DNA of 64,000 nt from DMER64 sp041654355 (GTDB taxonomy: Bacteria; Bacteroidota; Bacteroidia; Bacteroidales; UBA932), in the NCBI GenBank assembly GCA_041654355.1, contig JBAZDQ010000002.1, positions 1 through 64,000 of the forward strand. The letters run 5' to 3'. The position numbers and the translations under genes are program-made. The notes beneath the pieces are model-generated. The model did no database searches and was not told where the DNA came from. It worked only from the letters and a program-made list of their open reading frames with translations. Shown here piece by piece: positions 33,210 through 42,813 of the stretch (position 1 is its first letter; every line of letters starts with the position of its first letter).

Positions 33210-34299
33210 ATGTAGGGTTTCGTCTGCGTTCATATATACCGGGAGATGTTTCCCGCATAAAGTTACGAAGTGTTTTTATTGTTTTGTCAATTACTGGAAA
33301 ATCCGGGGAGATTTCTGAAAGATTTCCGTAAATGCGGGGATCTGAAACAGGCAGGACCAGGTATGTTTTTTCCCCTTCCTCAACGGGTCTCCAGCACCAT
33401 ATCCATTCATACCAGGGAAAATCTATTCGGGGACCTTCTTGTGTCAGGGATATACCAAAAGAAAGGATCATACCCATTCTGGTCAGTGGGTCGGGTTGAT
33501 TTGAAATGAAGTTTCCCAGGGAATATGCGGACAAGAAAACAATTCTCCCATTGGCATCTTTCCTGATTTCAATACTTTGGGGTACGTGAGGATGAGATCC
33601 CACCACTACGGAAACTCCTGCTCTGTAAAGCCATTCGGAGAGTGTTTTTTGATGGACGGAAGGATGTATCCTGTATTCATGGCCCCAGTGCAAACAACAG
33701 ATAATGCTGTGAGCTCCGTTTTCCCTGACTTCCCGTATGTGTTTTTTGATGAGATTCGTGTCGATTCTGTTTAACCCCGGGCTTTTACCGGGTATCAACC
33801 TGTTGCTGTTATAGGTATAATTCAAAACAGCTACCTTTATTCTGTCTTTCTCCAGGATGATCCAGACCGGATCAATGCCGCAATGTTCCACCCCCAGTGA
33901 ATCATACAAGGCAATAGTATTCAGAGCTCCTTCCGTCCCTTTGTCATATATGTGGTTGTTGGCAGTCAGAAAAACGTTGATACCTGCTCTCCGGATCGCC
34001 AGGGCCAGTTGGTCGGGAGAAGAAAAGGACGGATACCCGGAATAAGGCGGACCATTGAATGTGGTTTCCATATTCAGACCGGCAAAATCAACCTTTTTGA
34101 ACCGTTCTTTTACATAAACAAAGCAGGTGTCATAGCTGTAAGTTCCGTCTTCCTGCAAGGCTGAACGTATCTGCGATCCATGCTGCATGAGATCTCCCGC
34201 AAAACAAAACCTGATCGCTTCCGGATCCTGTGCAAAAAGCCATCCGGGAAGAAAGAACATAACTCCTGAGAAAAACAGTAAGAGCGTATAGTATTTCAT
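33052..34299 (-). CDS. CapA-like metallophosphatase-fold protein, end runs into phoH
   Basis: 415 aa with a signal peptide. The CapA family (named from poly-gamma-glutamate capsule synthesis) is related to metallophosphatases: FCFAGDLMQHGSQI, VFLTANNHIYDKGTEG, CCLHWGHEYRI and VVVGSHPHVPQSIEI are all present. After about residue 355 (NFMRETSPGIYE) the sequence loses family character and becomes basic and Ser-rich, because the frame continues for over 150 bases inside phoH. A lost stop or a small frameshift at the 3' end would explain this. Function unknown. Confidence 0.82.
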   Translation of the reverse strand: MKYYTLLLFFSGVMFFLPGWLFAQDPEAIRFCFAGDLMQHGSQIRSALQEDGTYSYDTCFVYVKERFKKVDFAGLNMETTFNGPPYSGYPSFSSPDQLALAIRRAGINVFLTANNHIYDKGTEGALNTIALYDSLGVEHCGIDPVWIILEKDRIKVAVLNYTYNSNRLIPGKSPGLNRIDTNLIKKHIREVRENGAHSIICCLHWGHEYRIHPSVHQKTLSEWLYRAGVSVVVGSHPHVPQSIEIRKDANGRIVFLSAYSLGNFISNQPDPLTRMGMILSFGISLTQEGPRIDFPWYEWIWCWRPVEEGEKTYLVLPVSDPRIYGNLSEISPDFPVIDKTIKTLRNFMRETSPGIYERRRNPTYERKNLYFGDHPSGCSVWTRKPSVTSSERSVSPIEDHRTGRANKSTGSAGNY

Positions 34300-34349
34300 A
34301 TAGCAGGCTGCAAGTTACCCCTTTTTTTACAGATCACGTTTTTTTGATG

Positions 34350-34357
34350 TATATTTG
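34350..34357 (+). promoter_or_regulatory. Promoter -7 box of the SPOR-gcvT-M28 group
   Basis: TATATTTG, an exact TAnnTTTG, 29 bases before the ATG of the SPOR lipoprotein gene in the gap divergent from the CapA-like gene. Confidence 0.6.
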
Positions 34358-34386
34358 TGAACCATAAACTATCTAATCTATTTATT

Positions 34387-34863
34387 ATGAAGAAAATATT
34401 CCCGTTGCTAATAGGTGTCATACTGCTGGGCAGTATGAGTTCCTGCGATTGGATACGTGCCAGGTTGGGCATGCCTACTTCTGAAGAACTGCAACAGAAA
34501 CAGGAACAAATCATAAAAGACTCTCTGGAAAAAGTTGCCAGGGAACAGGAATCAGCCCGGCTTGAACAGTTTCGTCTGGATTCACTTGCAAAAATTGAAG
34601 CACAAAAGTCAGCGTTGACAAGATATCATGTAGTTGTAGGGAGCTTCATTATGGATAACAATGCAGACAGAATGATGCTGAAGTTGCCCGAATTAGGATA
34701 CTCCCCCGTTCGAATAGAGTTCAAAAACGGTTATTCTGTAATTTCTGCCTATCAGACAAATTCTTTGCCTGATGCCTATAACAAGATGTACAAAATGTTT
34801 TCCCTGGACATAACTCCTTACGATGTCTGGGTATATGATACGAATCAAAAATTACACTTCTGA
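34387..34863 (+). CDS. SPOR-domain lipoprotein
   Basis: 158 aa. Lipobox GSMSSC (Cys 18), a Glu/Gln-rich coiled-coil segment (about 35-75), then a SPOR domain at 80-150 (RYHVVVGSFIMDNNADRM). SPOR domains bind denuded peptidoglycan glycans at division sites. The ATG at 34387 is used; the longer frame from 34357 would begin in the promoter. gcvT follows after 3 bases. Confidence 0.88.
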   Translation: MKKIFPLLIGVILLGSMSSCDWIRARLGMPTSEELQQKQEQIIKDSLEKVAREQESARLEQFRLDSLAKIEAQKSALTRYHVVVGSFIMDNNADRMMLKLPELGYSPVRIEFKNGYSVISAYQTNSLPDAYNKMYKMFSLDITPYDVWVYDTNQKLHF

Positions 34864-34866
34864 TTT

Positions 34867-35976
34867 ATGAAAAAGACTGCTTTTACCCGGTTCCATGAAG
34901 AGCTGGGTGCCAAAATGGTGCCCTTTGCGGGATATACTATGCCCATTGAATATCAGGGTATTAATGCCGAACATATACATATAAGAGAAAATGCCGGTGT
35001 GTTTGATGTCAGCCATATGGGAGAAATATGGGTAAAAGGACCTGATGCCCTCAGTTTTATTCAATATGTTACTTCAAACGATGCATCCGTTTTACAGGAC
35101 GGAAAGGTGCAATATACCTGCTTCCCCAACGGCCGTGGCGGAATAGTGGATGATCTTCTGGTATACAGGATTGATGCAGTGACTTATTTACTTGTTGTCA
35201 ATGCGGCCAACATACAAAAAGATTGGGATCATTTATGCAAATATGCGCCCCAATTCAATATCACACCGGGTAAAGAGTTATACGACGCTTCTGATGAAAT
35301 ATGTCAACTGGCCGTTCAAGGCCCGAATGCCCTTGAAATAGTACAAAAAATCTGTGATTGTGATATTAGGGACATGGAGTATTATACTTTTCGCAAATGT
35401 ACCGTGGCAGGTATCCCGCAGGCCATTTTGTCCACAACAGGATATACAGGGGCAGGAGGATGCGAAATCTATGTTGCTAACAGTGATGGAGAAAAGCTAT
35501 GGAAAGAACTGTTTGCAGCGGGCAATCAATACGGGTTGGTACCGGTAGGACTGGGTGCCAGGGATACGTTACGTCTTGAGATGGGGTTCTGTCTCTACGG
35601 AAACGACATTGACGACACTACTTCTCCGCTTGAGGCCGGCTTGGGATGGATCACCAAATTTTCGGAAGCAAAAGGAGATTTTATTGACAAGACTTTTCTG
35701 CTGGAGCAAAAAGCCAGAGGTGTTCCCCGTAAACTGGCAGGCTTCAAAATGGTAGACAGGGGAGTGCCTCGTCACGGGTATTCGGTTTGTACCTCTGACG
35801 GAACCAAGATCGGATCTGTAACCTCAGGGAATATGTCTCCCATGTTAAAGATTGGCATAGGAATGGCATACGTAGAACCGGACTATGCAAAACCGGAAAC
35901 GGAAATATATATAAATGTGAGGGATCGCCTGCTAAAGGCCGTGGTAGTCCGCCCTCCGTTTTATAAAAAACAATGA
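34867..35976 (+). CDS. gcvT: Aminomethyltransferase (glycine cleavage T protein)
   Basis: 369 aa. Transfers the methylene group of aminomethylated H protein to tetrahydrofolate and releases ammonia. Visible blocks: GAKMVPFAGYTMPIEY, VFDVSHMGEI, VQYTCFPNGRGGIVDDL, STTGYTGAGGCEIY, GARDTLRLEMGFCLYG and GNMSPMLKIGIGMAYV. Complete. GcvH and GcvP are not in the window. It overlaps the M28 gene start by ATGA, so both share a transcript with the SPOR lipoprotein. Confidence 0.96.
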   Translation: MKKTAFTRFHEELGAKMVPFAGYTMPIEYQGINAEHIHIRENAGVFDVSHMGEIWVKGPDALSFIQYVTSNDASVLQDGKVQYTCFPNGRGGIVDDLLVYRIDAVTYLLVVNAANIQKDWDHLCKYAPQFNITPGKELYDASDEICQLAVQGPNALEIVQKICDCDIRDMEYYTFRKCTVAGIPQAILSTTGYTGAGGCEIYVANSDGEKLWKELFAAGNQYGLVPVGLGARDTLRLEMGFCLYGNDIDDTTSPLEAGLGWITKFSEAKGDFIDKTFLLEQKARGVPRKLAGFKMVDRGVPRHGYSVCTSDGTKIGSVTSGNMSPMLKIGIGMAYVEPDYAKPETEIYINVRDRLLKAVVVRPPFYKKQ

Positions 35977-37265
35977 GAAGTTTTTTTTCATTACTCTTCT
36001 GGATCCTGAGTCTTGTAGCAGTACAGGCTCAGGATTCTTTTGAAAAAGCGTTGAGAACGCATGTGGAGGAACTGACTTCTGATGCATTTAAAGGAAGAAA
36101 AGCCGGGACAAAAGGCGAGACGAATGCTGCAGAATACATATCCCGGTCATTAAGTCAAAACGGACTTGAATTATTATATCCAAAAGGGTTCCAGGATTTT
36201 TCCTTTATAGATGAGAAATCTAAAGACACTTTATATTCTCAGAATGTCGTAGCTGTTATTCCGGGGTATGATCCAAAATTGCGGGAAGAATATATTGTTA
36301 TTGGGGCTCATTACGACAGCCAGGGAACTTACATCATGAGGGTTAACGGAAAAGACTCGCTTTGTATATATTCCGGAGCCGATGCCAATGCTTCCGGGGT
36401 GGCTGCCCTGATTGAGCTGGCTGCTGCAGCCCGGGGCCGGTCTTTTATGTACAAAAGAAGTCTCTTATTCGTGGCCTTTGGCGCCGGAGAACAAGGTGCA
36501 ATGGGCTCATGGTATTTTGTGAACAGGGCTTTTCCTGCTTTTTCGGTCAAAATGATGATTAATCTGGACCGGGTGGGAAGATCATCTACTGATAATGTCC
36601 CTATGGCATTCTGCGGACAGCCTCATTATGAATTGGAGCATTTGTTGACACGTCTGACCAATAGCCCTTTCCTCCCTGATGTACAGGTATACGGTACGGA
36701 TTATTTTGCTTCAGACCATCAGGCATTTTTGGATCAGAACATACCTGTATGCCTGTTTACCACAGGCCTTCATCCGTATCATCAGACGTTGAGGGATATT
36801 CCCGATCATTTGGATTACGAGGGCATGGATGCCTTCTGTCAGTATATATCCCTGTTTATTTCAGAAGTGGCCAATGACTCCGGAGATATCTTCAGGGAAG
36901 AAGAACAAATCAATATAACCGGAGATGATCCGGTTTATGCTTATTCAGATGTGGATAAACCCCCCGCATTTTTAAATTCGGATCTCCGCTCATTCATGGA
37001 CAGATGGGTTTACAAATACCTTAAGTATCCCTTAGAGGCCATAAAACAGGGTATAATGGGAAGAGTGATGGTTTCGTTTATTATTGAAAAGGACGGAGAA
37101 GTAACTCATCTGAACGTAACACGTTCTGCACATCCATTATTGGACAATGAAGCCCTCCGGGTTATCGGGGTTTCTCCCAAGTGGAAAGCAGGAGAAAAAA
37201 ACGGGGAAAAAGTGAGGGTACAGATCACGATTCCGGTATTTTTTGAACTGGAACGTACACATTGA
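35973..37265 (+). CDS. Exported M28-type peptidase fold fused to a TonB C-terminal domain
   Basis: 430 aa with a signal peptide (FSLLFWILSLVAVQA). Residues 25-310 are an M28 zinc aminopeptidase fold: IVIGAHYDS (His ligand), SGADANASGVAALIEL (bridging Asp), AGEQGAMGSWYF, NLDRVG and FASDHQAF (His ligand). In M28 enzymes the third motif has two acids (EE): the first is the general base and the second a zinc ligand. Here the first is Gly (G-E-Q), so the base is missing. Residues 335-430 match the TonB_C domain (EAIKQGIMGRVMVSFIIEKDGEV, NEALRVIGVSPKW). Translationally coupled to gcvT. Confidence 0.83.
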   Translation: MRSFFSLLFWILSLVAVQAQDSFEKALRTHVEELTSDAFKGRKAGTKGETNAAEYISRSLSQNGLELLYPKGFQDFSFIDEKSKDTLYSQNVVAVIPGYDPKLREEYIVIGAHYDSQGTYIMRVNGKDSLCIYSGADANASGVAALIELAAAARGRSFMYKRSLLFVAFGAGEQGAMGSWYFVNRAFPAFSVKMMINLDRVGRSSTDNVPMAFCGQPHYELEHLLTRLTNSPFLPDVQVYGTDYFASDHQAFLDQNIPVCLFTTGLHPYHQTLRDIPDHLDYEGMDAFCQYISLFISEVANDSGDIFREEEQINITGDDPVYAYSDVDKPPAFLNSDLRSFMDRWVYKYLKYPLEAIKQGIMGRVMVSFIIEKDGEVTHLNVTRSAHPLLDNEALRVIGVSPKWKAGEKNGEKVRVQITIPVFFELERTH

Positions 37266-37268
37266 GTA

Positions 37269-38174
37269 CTACGTTTTAAGTACCTCAAACCCTGCTCCGT
37301 AGACTCCCGTAACACTTCCCATGGATATAAAGGCCTCTTTGTCAATTTCTTTGACAATTTTTGCGATAGCTTTGGATTCTGTTCTTCTTACAATTACCAA
37401 TAACACTTTTTGTTCTGAACGAGTATACCATCCCTGCGAGCTGATAACGGTTACACCGCGGTGCAGATCTGTAGATATTCTGTCTGCAATTTCCTGGTAT
37501 TTATGAGAAAAAATAAAATACTGAATGGACCGTTTTGCTCCTGACAACACAGTATCCACGGCATAACTGGACATTCCGATAATCAGATACCCGTAAAGCA
37601 CTACAGCCAGTTTCAACCCTATGGTCGGTTCCTGGGATACGAAAAATGATGACCCTATGATCACCAGGTCACACGACATCATGATCCTTCCGGGAGAAAT
37701 GTTTCTGTATTTGCCAATGATCTGTGCCAGGATATCTGTGCCACCGGTGCTTCCTCCCTGGGAGATGACTGTCCCCACTCCAAATCCGGCAATAGCAGCT
37801 CCCAGTAATGAAGAAATAAGTTTCCCGTTATCCAGGGCCATCACCTGGATCAGATCCATGGGAATGACCTTTGGCATGACCTGAAAGGCAATGGAAGTCA
37901 TAATAACACCGTAGATGGTTTTGATGCCGAATTTCCAACCGATGGTTTTCAAGCCTACAATAATGAGAACAACATTGAAAGCCAGGAATGAGACACTGAT
38001 GGGAAATCCGGTCGCATAAAAGATCAGTGTGGATATTCCTGTAACTCCTCCACCCACCAGGTGATTGGGTACCAGAAAGGTAGTCCACGCAGCTACATAG
38101 ATAAACAGTCCGATAGTGATAAGCAGATATTCTCTGATTACCGAACCGGCATTACGCAATGTAAAATTTTTCAT
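37269..38174 (-). CDS. YitT-family membrane protein (DUF161/DUF2179)
   Basis: 301 aa. Five or six membrane segments in the first 210 residues (YitT repeats; LVGGGVTGISTLIFYATG and GTVISQGGSTGGTDILAQII are typical) and a C-terminal DUF2179 domain (GVTVISSQGWYTRSEQKVLLVIV). Function of the family is unknown. The start overlaps the leuS stop by 4 bases, so it is read with leuS. Confidence 0.88.
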   Translation of the reverse strand: MKNFTLRNAGSVIREYLLITIGLFIYVAAWTTFLVPNHLVGGGVTGISTLIFYATGFPISVSFLAFNVVLIIVGLKTIGWKFGIKTIYGVIMTSIAFQVMPKVIPMDLIQVMALDNGKLISSLLGAAIAGFGVGTVISQGGSTGGTDILAQIIGKYRNISPGRIMMSCDLVIIGSSFFVSQEPTIGLKLAVVLYGYLIIGMSSYAVDTVLSGAKRSIQYFIFSHKYQEIADRISTDLHRGVTVISSQGWYTRSEQKVLLVIVRRTESKAIAKIVKEIDKEAFISMGSVTGVYGAGFEVLKT

Positions 38175-40936
38175 ACCACAATGTTTATAATTTTACCGGG
38201 CACTACAATGATTTTTTTAATTGCTTTTCCTTCAGTGTATTTTTGCGTTCTTTCATCTTCCCGGATCATCTTTTCAATTTCTTCTTTTTTCAGCTCCAGA
38301 TCCAGAGACCTTTTGAAACGCAATCTGCCGTTAAAAGAAACGGGATACTCATAGGAATGCTCTTTGGTATACTCCGGATTAAAAACAGGAAAAGCCGCAT
38401 TCGCTACAGAAGGTTTATTTCCCAGATGACCCCAAAGTTCTTCAGCAATGTGTGGTGCGAAAGGTGAGATCAGTACGACAAGGGATTCCAGTATGTCTTT
38501 TTTATGACAGCTCAGATCGGTCAATTCATTGACACTGATCATAAAGGCACTTATTGTTGTATTAAAGGAAAAATTTTCAATATCTTCTTCCACTTTACGT
38601 ATCAGGTTGTGCAGGATCTTAAGTTCATTTTTGTCAGGCTCCTTTTGGATGACCTCATTGCTGCCGTTTTTCTCGAAAAATAATCTCCAGAATTTTTTAA
38701 GGAACCTGTGAACGCCGTCTATCCCGTTTGTATCCCAGGGTTTGGATTGTTCCAGGGGACCCAGGAACATTTCGTACATACGAAGCGTATCGGCCCCGTA
38801 GTGAGCACATATACTATCCGGATTCACTACATTGAACATGGATTTACTCATTTTTTCAATAGCCCAGCCACATATATATTCTCCCTCTTCAAGAATAAAT
38901 TCAGCATTTTTATATTCCGGATTCCAGGCCCTGAAGGCTATTGTATCCAAGCGGTCGTTCTGTACCAGGTTAACATCCACATGGATCTCTGTGGTTTCGT
39001 AGTTGTCTTTCAGGTTCAGCGATACAAAAGTGTTTGTATTTTTAATACGGTACACAAAATTGGAACGTCCCTGGATCATTCCCTGGTTTACCAGTTTTTT
39101 AAAAGGTTCATCTTTGCATACATATCCAAGGTCATAAAGAAATTTATTCCAAAACCGGGAATAGATCAAATGCCCTGTTGCATGTTCGGTTCCCCCAATA
39201 TAAAGATCTACGTCCTGCCAATAACAGTTTGCCTGCTCAGAGACCAGACGTTCCTTATTGCCGGGATCCATATAACGTAAATAATAAGCGGAACTGCCGG
39301 CAAACCCCGGCATGGTGCTTTTTTCAATAGGATTTCCTTTATACGTCCAGTCTTTGGCATTGGCCAGAGGCGGTTCTCCGTTGCAGGAAGACCGGAAAGA
39401 TTCCAGTTTGGGTAATTCCAAAGGTAAGGATGTCTCAGGAAGAGAGCGTGCGATTTCGTTTTCATAATAAATGGGGAAAGGCTCTCCCCAGTACCGTTGA
39501 CGGGAGAAAATGGCATCCCGCAAACGGTAATTGACTTTACGACGGCCTAAATGTCTTTTTTCCACTTCTTCTACGGCAGCCGGAATGGCTTCGCTTACAG
39601 ACAACCCGTTTAAAAAACCCGAATTACACATGACACCTTCTTTGGCATCAAGACTTTCGCAGCTGACATCACAACCTTCAATCAACGGAACGATGGGAAG
39701 GTCGTAGGTCTTAGCAAATATGTAATCACGGCTGTCGTGTGCCGGGACAGCCATGATGGCTCCGGTGCCGTATCCGGCAAGTACGTATTCGCTTATCCAT
39801 ATCGGAATCTGTTCTTCGGTGAAAGGATTCCGGGCATAAGAACCGGTAAAGACACCTCTAACACTATGTGTTTCGGTCATTCGCTCCCGCTCTGTTTTTG
39901 TTTTTACATAAGCCAGGTATTCCTGAACCTCCTGGTGTTTTTCAGGCACGGTGAGTTTTTCAACCCAATCACTTTCAGGTGCGAGCACCATAAAAGTAAC
40001 TCCGAATATGGTATCAGCGCGTGTTGTAAAGACCGTCATGGGAAATGTGTCTTTACCGTTAGATACGCTAAACACCATCTCTGCTCCCTCCGATTTGCCA
40101 ATCCAATTGCGTTGCATTTCTTTAAGAGAATCCGACCAGGCAAGATCTTCCAATCCTTCCAAAAGTCTTTCGGCGTAGGCTGAAACACGCAATTGCCATT
40201 GTTTCATTTTCTTTTGTACCACGGGATACCCGCCCCGAACGGATAAGCCTTCTTTGACCTCGTCATTTGCCAGCACGGTCCCCAGTTCCGGACACCAATT
40301 TACCGATGTTTCTCCCAGATAGGCTATGCGGTAACACATAAGGATGTCCTCTTGTTCTTTTTCTGTATACCGGATCCATTCTTCAGCCGTAAAAATGATG
40401 TCGCAATGATGCGCAGCATTTATCTTTAAATTTCCGTTGCGTTCAAATTCCCGGATCAGTTCGTAAACAGGTTCGGCTTTATTGGATTCTTTGTTGTACC
40501 AATGGTGGAACATTTGTAAAAATGCCCATTGCGTCCATTTGTAATACGAAGGGTCACAAGTACGTATTTCACGGTCCCAGTCATAAGAAAAACCCAGTTT
40601 GTTCAGTTGTTCCCGGTATCGTTTAATATTTTCGGCAGTTGTTTTCTGTGGCGGTTGACCTGTCTGAATGGCATATTGCTCTGCAGGCAGACCGAATGCA
40701 TCATATCCCATAGGATGCAAGACATTAAAACCTTTTAATCTTTTGTAACGGGAATAGATATCACTGGCAATGTATCCCAGCGGATGACCCACATGCAAGC
40801 CGGCTCCCGAGGGATAAGGAAACATATCGAGAACATAAAATTTCGGTTTTGAAGGTACTGTGTCAACTTTAAACGTTTTATGGGAAGACCAGTATAATTG
40901 CCATTTTTTTTCTATATCAGAAAAATTGTATTCCAT
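38171..40936 (-). CDS. leuS: Leucyl-tRNA synthetase
   Basis: 921 aa. HIGH motif in MFPYPSGAGLHVGHPLGY, the CP1 editing domain in the middle (TTRADTIFGVTFMVLAPE, GTGAIMAVPAHDSRDY) and KMSKSMFNVVNPD. The ATG at 40936 starts MEYNFSDIEKKWQLYW, the usual leading sequence. A promoter box TACCTTTG is on the minus strand at 40961-40968. The 270-base gap to the right holds only this promoter region and the leader of the next gene. Confidence 0.97.
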   Translation of the reverse strand: MEYNFSDIEKKWQLYWSSHKTFKVDTVPSKPKFYVLDMFPYPSGAGLHVGHPLGYIASDIYSRYKRLKGFNVLHPMGYDAFGLPAEQYAIQTGQPPQKTTAENIKRYREQLNKLGFSYDWDREIRTCDPSYYKWTQWAFLQMFHHWYNKESNKAEPVYELIREFERNGNLKINAAHHCDIIFTAEEWIRYTEKEQEDILMCYRIAYLGETSVNWCPELGTVLANDEVKEGLSVRGGYPVVQKKMKQWQLRVSAYAERLLEGLEDLAWSDSLKEMQRNWIGKSEGAEMVFSVSNGKDTFPMTVFTTRADTIFGVTFMVLAPESDWVEKLTVPEKHQEVQEYLAYVKTKTERERMTETHSVRGVFTGSYARNPFTEEQIPIWISEYVLAGYGTGAIMAVPAHDSRDYIFAKTYDLPIVPLIEGCDVSCESLDAKEGVMCNSGFLNGLSVSEAIPAAVEEVEKRHLGRRKVNYRLRDAIFSRQRYWGEPFPIYYENEIARSLPETSLPLELPKLESFRSSCNGEPPLANAKDWTYKGNPIEKSTMPGFAGSSAYYLRYMDPGNKERLVSEQANCYWQDVDLYIGGTEHATGHLIYSRFWNKFLYDLGYVCKDEPFKKLVNQGMIQGRSNFVYRIKNTNTFVSLNLKDNYETTEIHVDVNLVQNDRLDTIAFRAWNPEYKNAEFILEEGEYICGWAIEKMSKSMFNVVNPDSICAHYGADTLRMYEMFLGPLEQSKPWDTNGIDGVHRFLKKFWRLFFEKNGSNEVIQKEPDKNELKILHNLIRKVEEDIENFSFNTTISAFMISVNELTDLSCHKKDILESLVVLISPFAPHIAEELWGHLGNKPSVANAAFPVFNPEYTKEHSYEYPVSFNGRLRFKRSLDLELKKEEIEKMIREDERTQKYTEGKAIKKIIVVPGKIINIVV

Positions 40937-41209
40937 TATATGTATGGTTTTGTGAAGCCACAAAGGTAATAAAACCTTTATCAACACGGAAAGCAAAAAA
41001 ATGGGAAAAACCCGCCGGCCAGTTTGAGATTCATGAAAAAAATCAAAAAAACCGTGAAACTTAATTTTCAGTAAAGCAGATGTTTAATATACCGGACAAT
41101 TTTGTGGACATTGAAGCACAAATCAACTAAGTCAAAAGCTTTGATTTTCCCGGAAATCATCAGTAATTTCGTCTATATTCAAAATATTAATATACAATAA
41201 TTTATCTCA

Positions 41210-42349
41210 ATGACAACTTTTGTTTTAAATTTAGCAGCCGGTGTTACTTATGCTACCGCTGCGGTGTTGTTGTTTGCCAAGGCCAGAATGAAATCGGTTC
41301 TGTATTTTCTTCCAACAAATCCGGTCAAGGTACTTATTGGTGCGTTTGCTGCATTGGGAACAATTTATTTACTCAGAATAATCCTTTTCTACGGAGGATA
41401 TCAGATTCTGAGCGACACTGTACGGGAAGATCTCTTCCTGCGTATTGCTTTTACGTGTTTGCCGATCTATTGTATTGCGTTTACTTCAGTTTCATCGGGA
41501 ATCTGCAGACGGTTTCTTGTAAAGATCCATTTACTGGTTTTTGTGGTGCTTTTCGCCGTATTTTTCCTAATCAGTTTATGGCATTCAGGTCATGTAAGTG
41601 TTCGTGGATTATTTTCTGGTATGTCGCATACATTATGCATTTCTTTTATTTTCCTGGGATGTATGCTTTCTGTCATCCTTAAAAAAAGGTTCTCTGTTCC
41701 CGGGAAAAAAAGCATCGGACCTATCAGGTCCTATAAATACTTTTTAATGTCTTTATGGGTGTTTTCTTTGATGTCATATGTATGTGTGGTGCTGGATATA
41801 TTTTTACCTGCCAGGTTGTTTTTTCTGGGCAATATCCTAATTCATATACTGTTTCTGGATTTAATCCTGATGAAAGATACCGATCTTCTGTACGGAGGAA
41901 AATGGGTACAGGAGACGCAGATTGCCAACAGCAAGGTCTGGCAGGATCTGGAAGAAGCTAATAAGAAGGTCAATGGCCTGTATAAAGAGATCTACGAACG
42001 TATAAAGGCTTATATAGAAAAAGAACAATGCTACAGGGATACTTCCATTGCTCGGGAAGAAGTGGCTGCAGCCATTGGTACAAATGTAACTTATATAACC
42101 AGGGCTTTGAATGAGTATGCCGGCATGAATTTTAAACAATTTATCAATTCATACCGGGTTCAATATGCCCAGGAGTATTATAAACGGCATCCGGATGCAC
42201 GCCTTATTGAACTGTGTAACGAATCGGGATTCCAATCGCTCACGGCATTAAACCTGGCTTTTCGTATCAATTTGGGTATGACTCCCGGGGAATGGTGCAG
42301 AATGCAGACCAAATACGAAAATGTATCGAGAAGCAGGGAATGGCACTAA
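41210..42349 (+). CDS. Membrane-anchored AraC-type regulator
   Basis: 379 aa. The first 220 residues hold six or seven membrane helices, a 40-residue polar linker follows, and the C-terminal 110 residues are an AraC/HTH_18 DNA-binding domain (EEVAAAIGTNVTYITRALNEYAGMNF in part, and LCNESGFQSLTALNLAF). Such proteins can sense a membrane or extracytoplasmic signal directly. The end overlaps the next AraC gene by 10 bases. Targets are unknown. Confidence 0.83.
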   Translation: MTTFVLNLAAGVTYATAAVLLFAKARMKSVLYFLPTNPVKVLIGAFAALGTIYLLRIILFYGGYQILSDTVREDLFLRIAFTCLPIYCIAFTSVSSGICRRFLVKIHLLVFVVLFAVFFLISLWHSGHVSVRGLFSGMSHTLCISFIFLGCMLSVILKKRFSVPGKKSIGPIRSYKYFLMSLWVFSLMSYVCVVLDIFLPARLFFLGNILIHILFLDLILMKDTDLLYGGKWVQETQIANSKVWQDLEEANKKVNGLYKEIYERIKAYIEKEQCYRDTSIAREEVAAAIGTNVTYITRALNEYAGMNFKQFINSYRVQYAQEYYKRHPDARLIELCNESGFQSLTALNLAFRINLGMTPGEWCRMQTKYENVSRSREWH

Positions 42350-42813
42350 TTAGAAAAATTTATAAGAAAATGACGCCGTTCCTGAAAGGATGGATGTTAA
42401 CCGATCCCAAATTATTCATAAAGAAAGATGCCGCTTATCCGGAAAGTCCGGACGATATCGTATTGTCTTTGAATAAAATGATGGTAAAAGATGCTTATTA
42501 CAAGGATTCCGGACTTACGATCGATTCCCTTTGTCGCAAAACGAATACCAACCGGTCGTATCTTTCGCGTTCCATACATCGTTTATACGGCACGAATTTT
42601 TGTGATTGGGTAAATGTGTTCCGGGTGAACGAAGCAAAAAAACTGATAGAAAAAATTGACGAAAATTTTCTGGATCTGGAAGATCTGGCCATTCAATGCG
42701 GGTTTAATTCAGTGCGTTCCTTTTCGCGCGTTTTTAAAGCCAGAGAATCCTGTACACCCAAACAATATTACAGGAAAAGAATGAAAAAGAAGGTTCAGAT
42801 GAAAAATTTATGA
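42340..42813 (+). CDS. Small AraC-type DNA-binding protein
   Basis: 157 aa, almost only an AraC HTH domain (SLCRKTNTNRSYLSRSIHRLYG and DLAIQCGFNSVRSFSRVF). There is no sensor domain. The ATG at 42340 overlaps the end of the membrane-anchored regulator, so both are translated from one mRNA. It ends in a 19-base tail-to-tail overlap with trkA. A partner of the membrane regulator is likely from context. Confidence 0.83.
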   Translation: MALIRKIYKKMTPFLKGWMLTDPKLFIKKDAAYPESPDDIVLSLNKMMVKDAYYKDSGLTIDSLCRKTNTNRSYLSRSIHRLYGTNFCDWVNVFRVNEAKKLIEKIDENFLDLEDLAIQCGFNSVRSFSRVFKARESCTPKQYYRKRMKKKVQMKNL

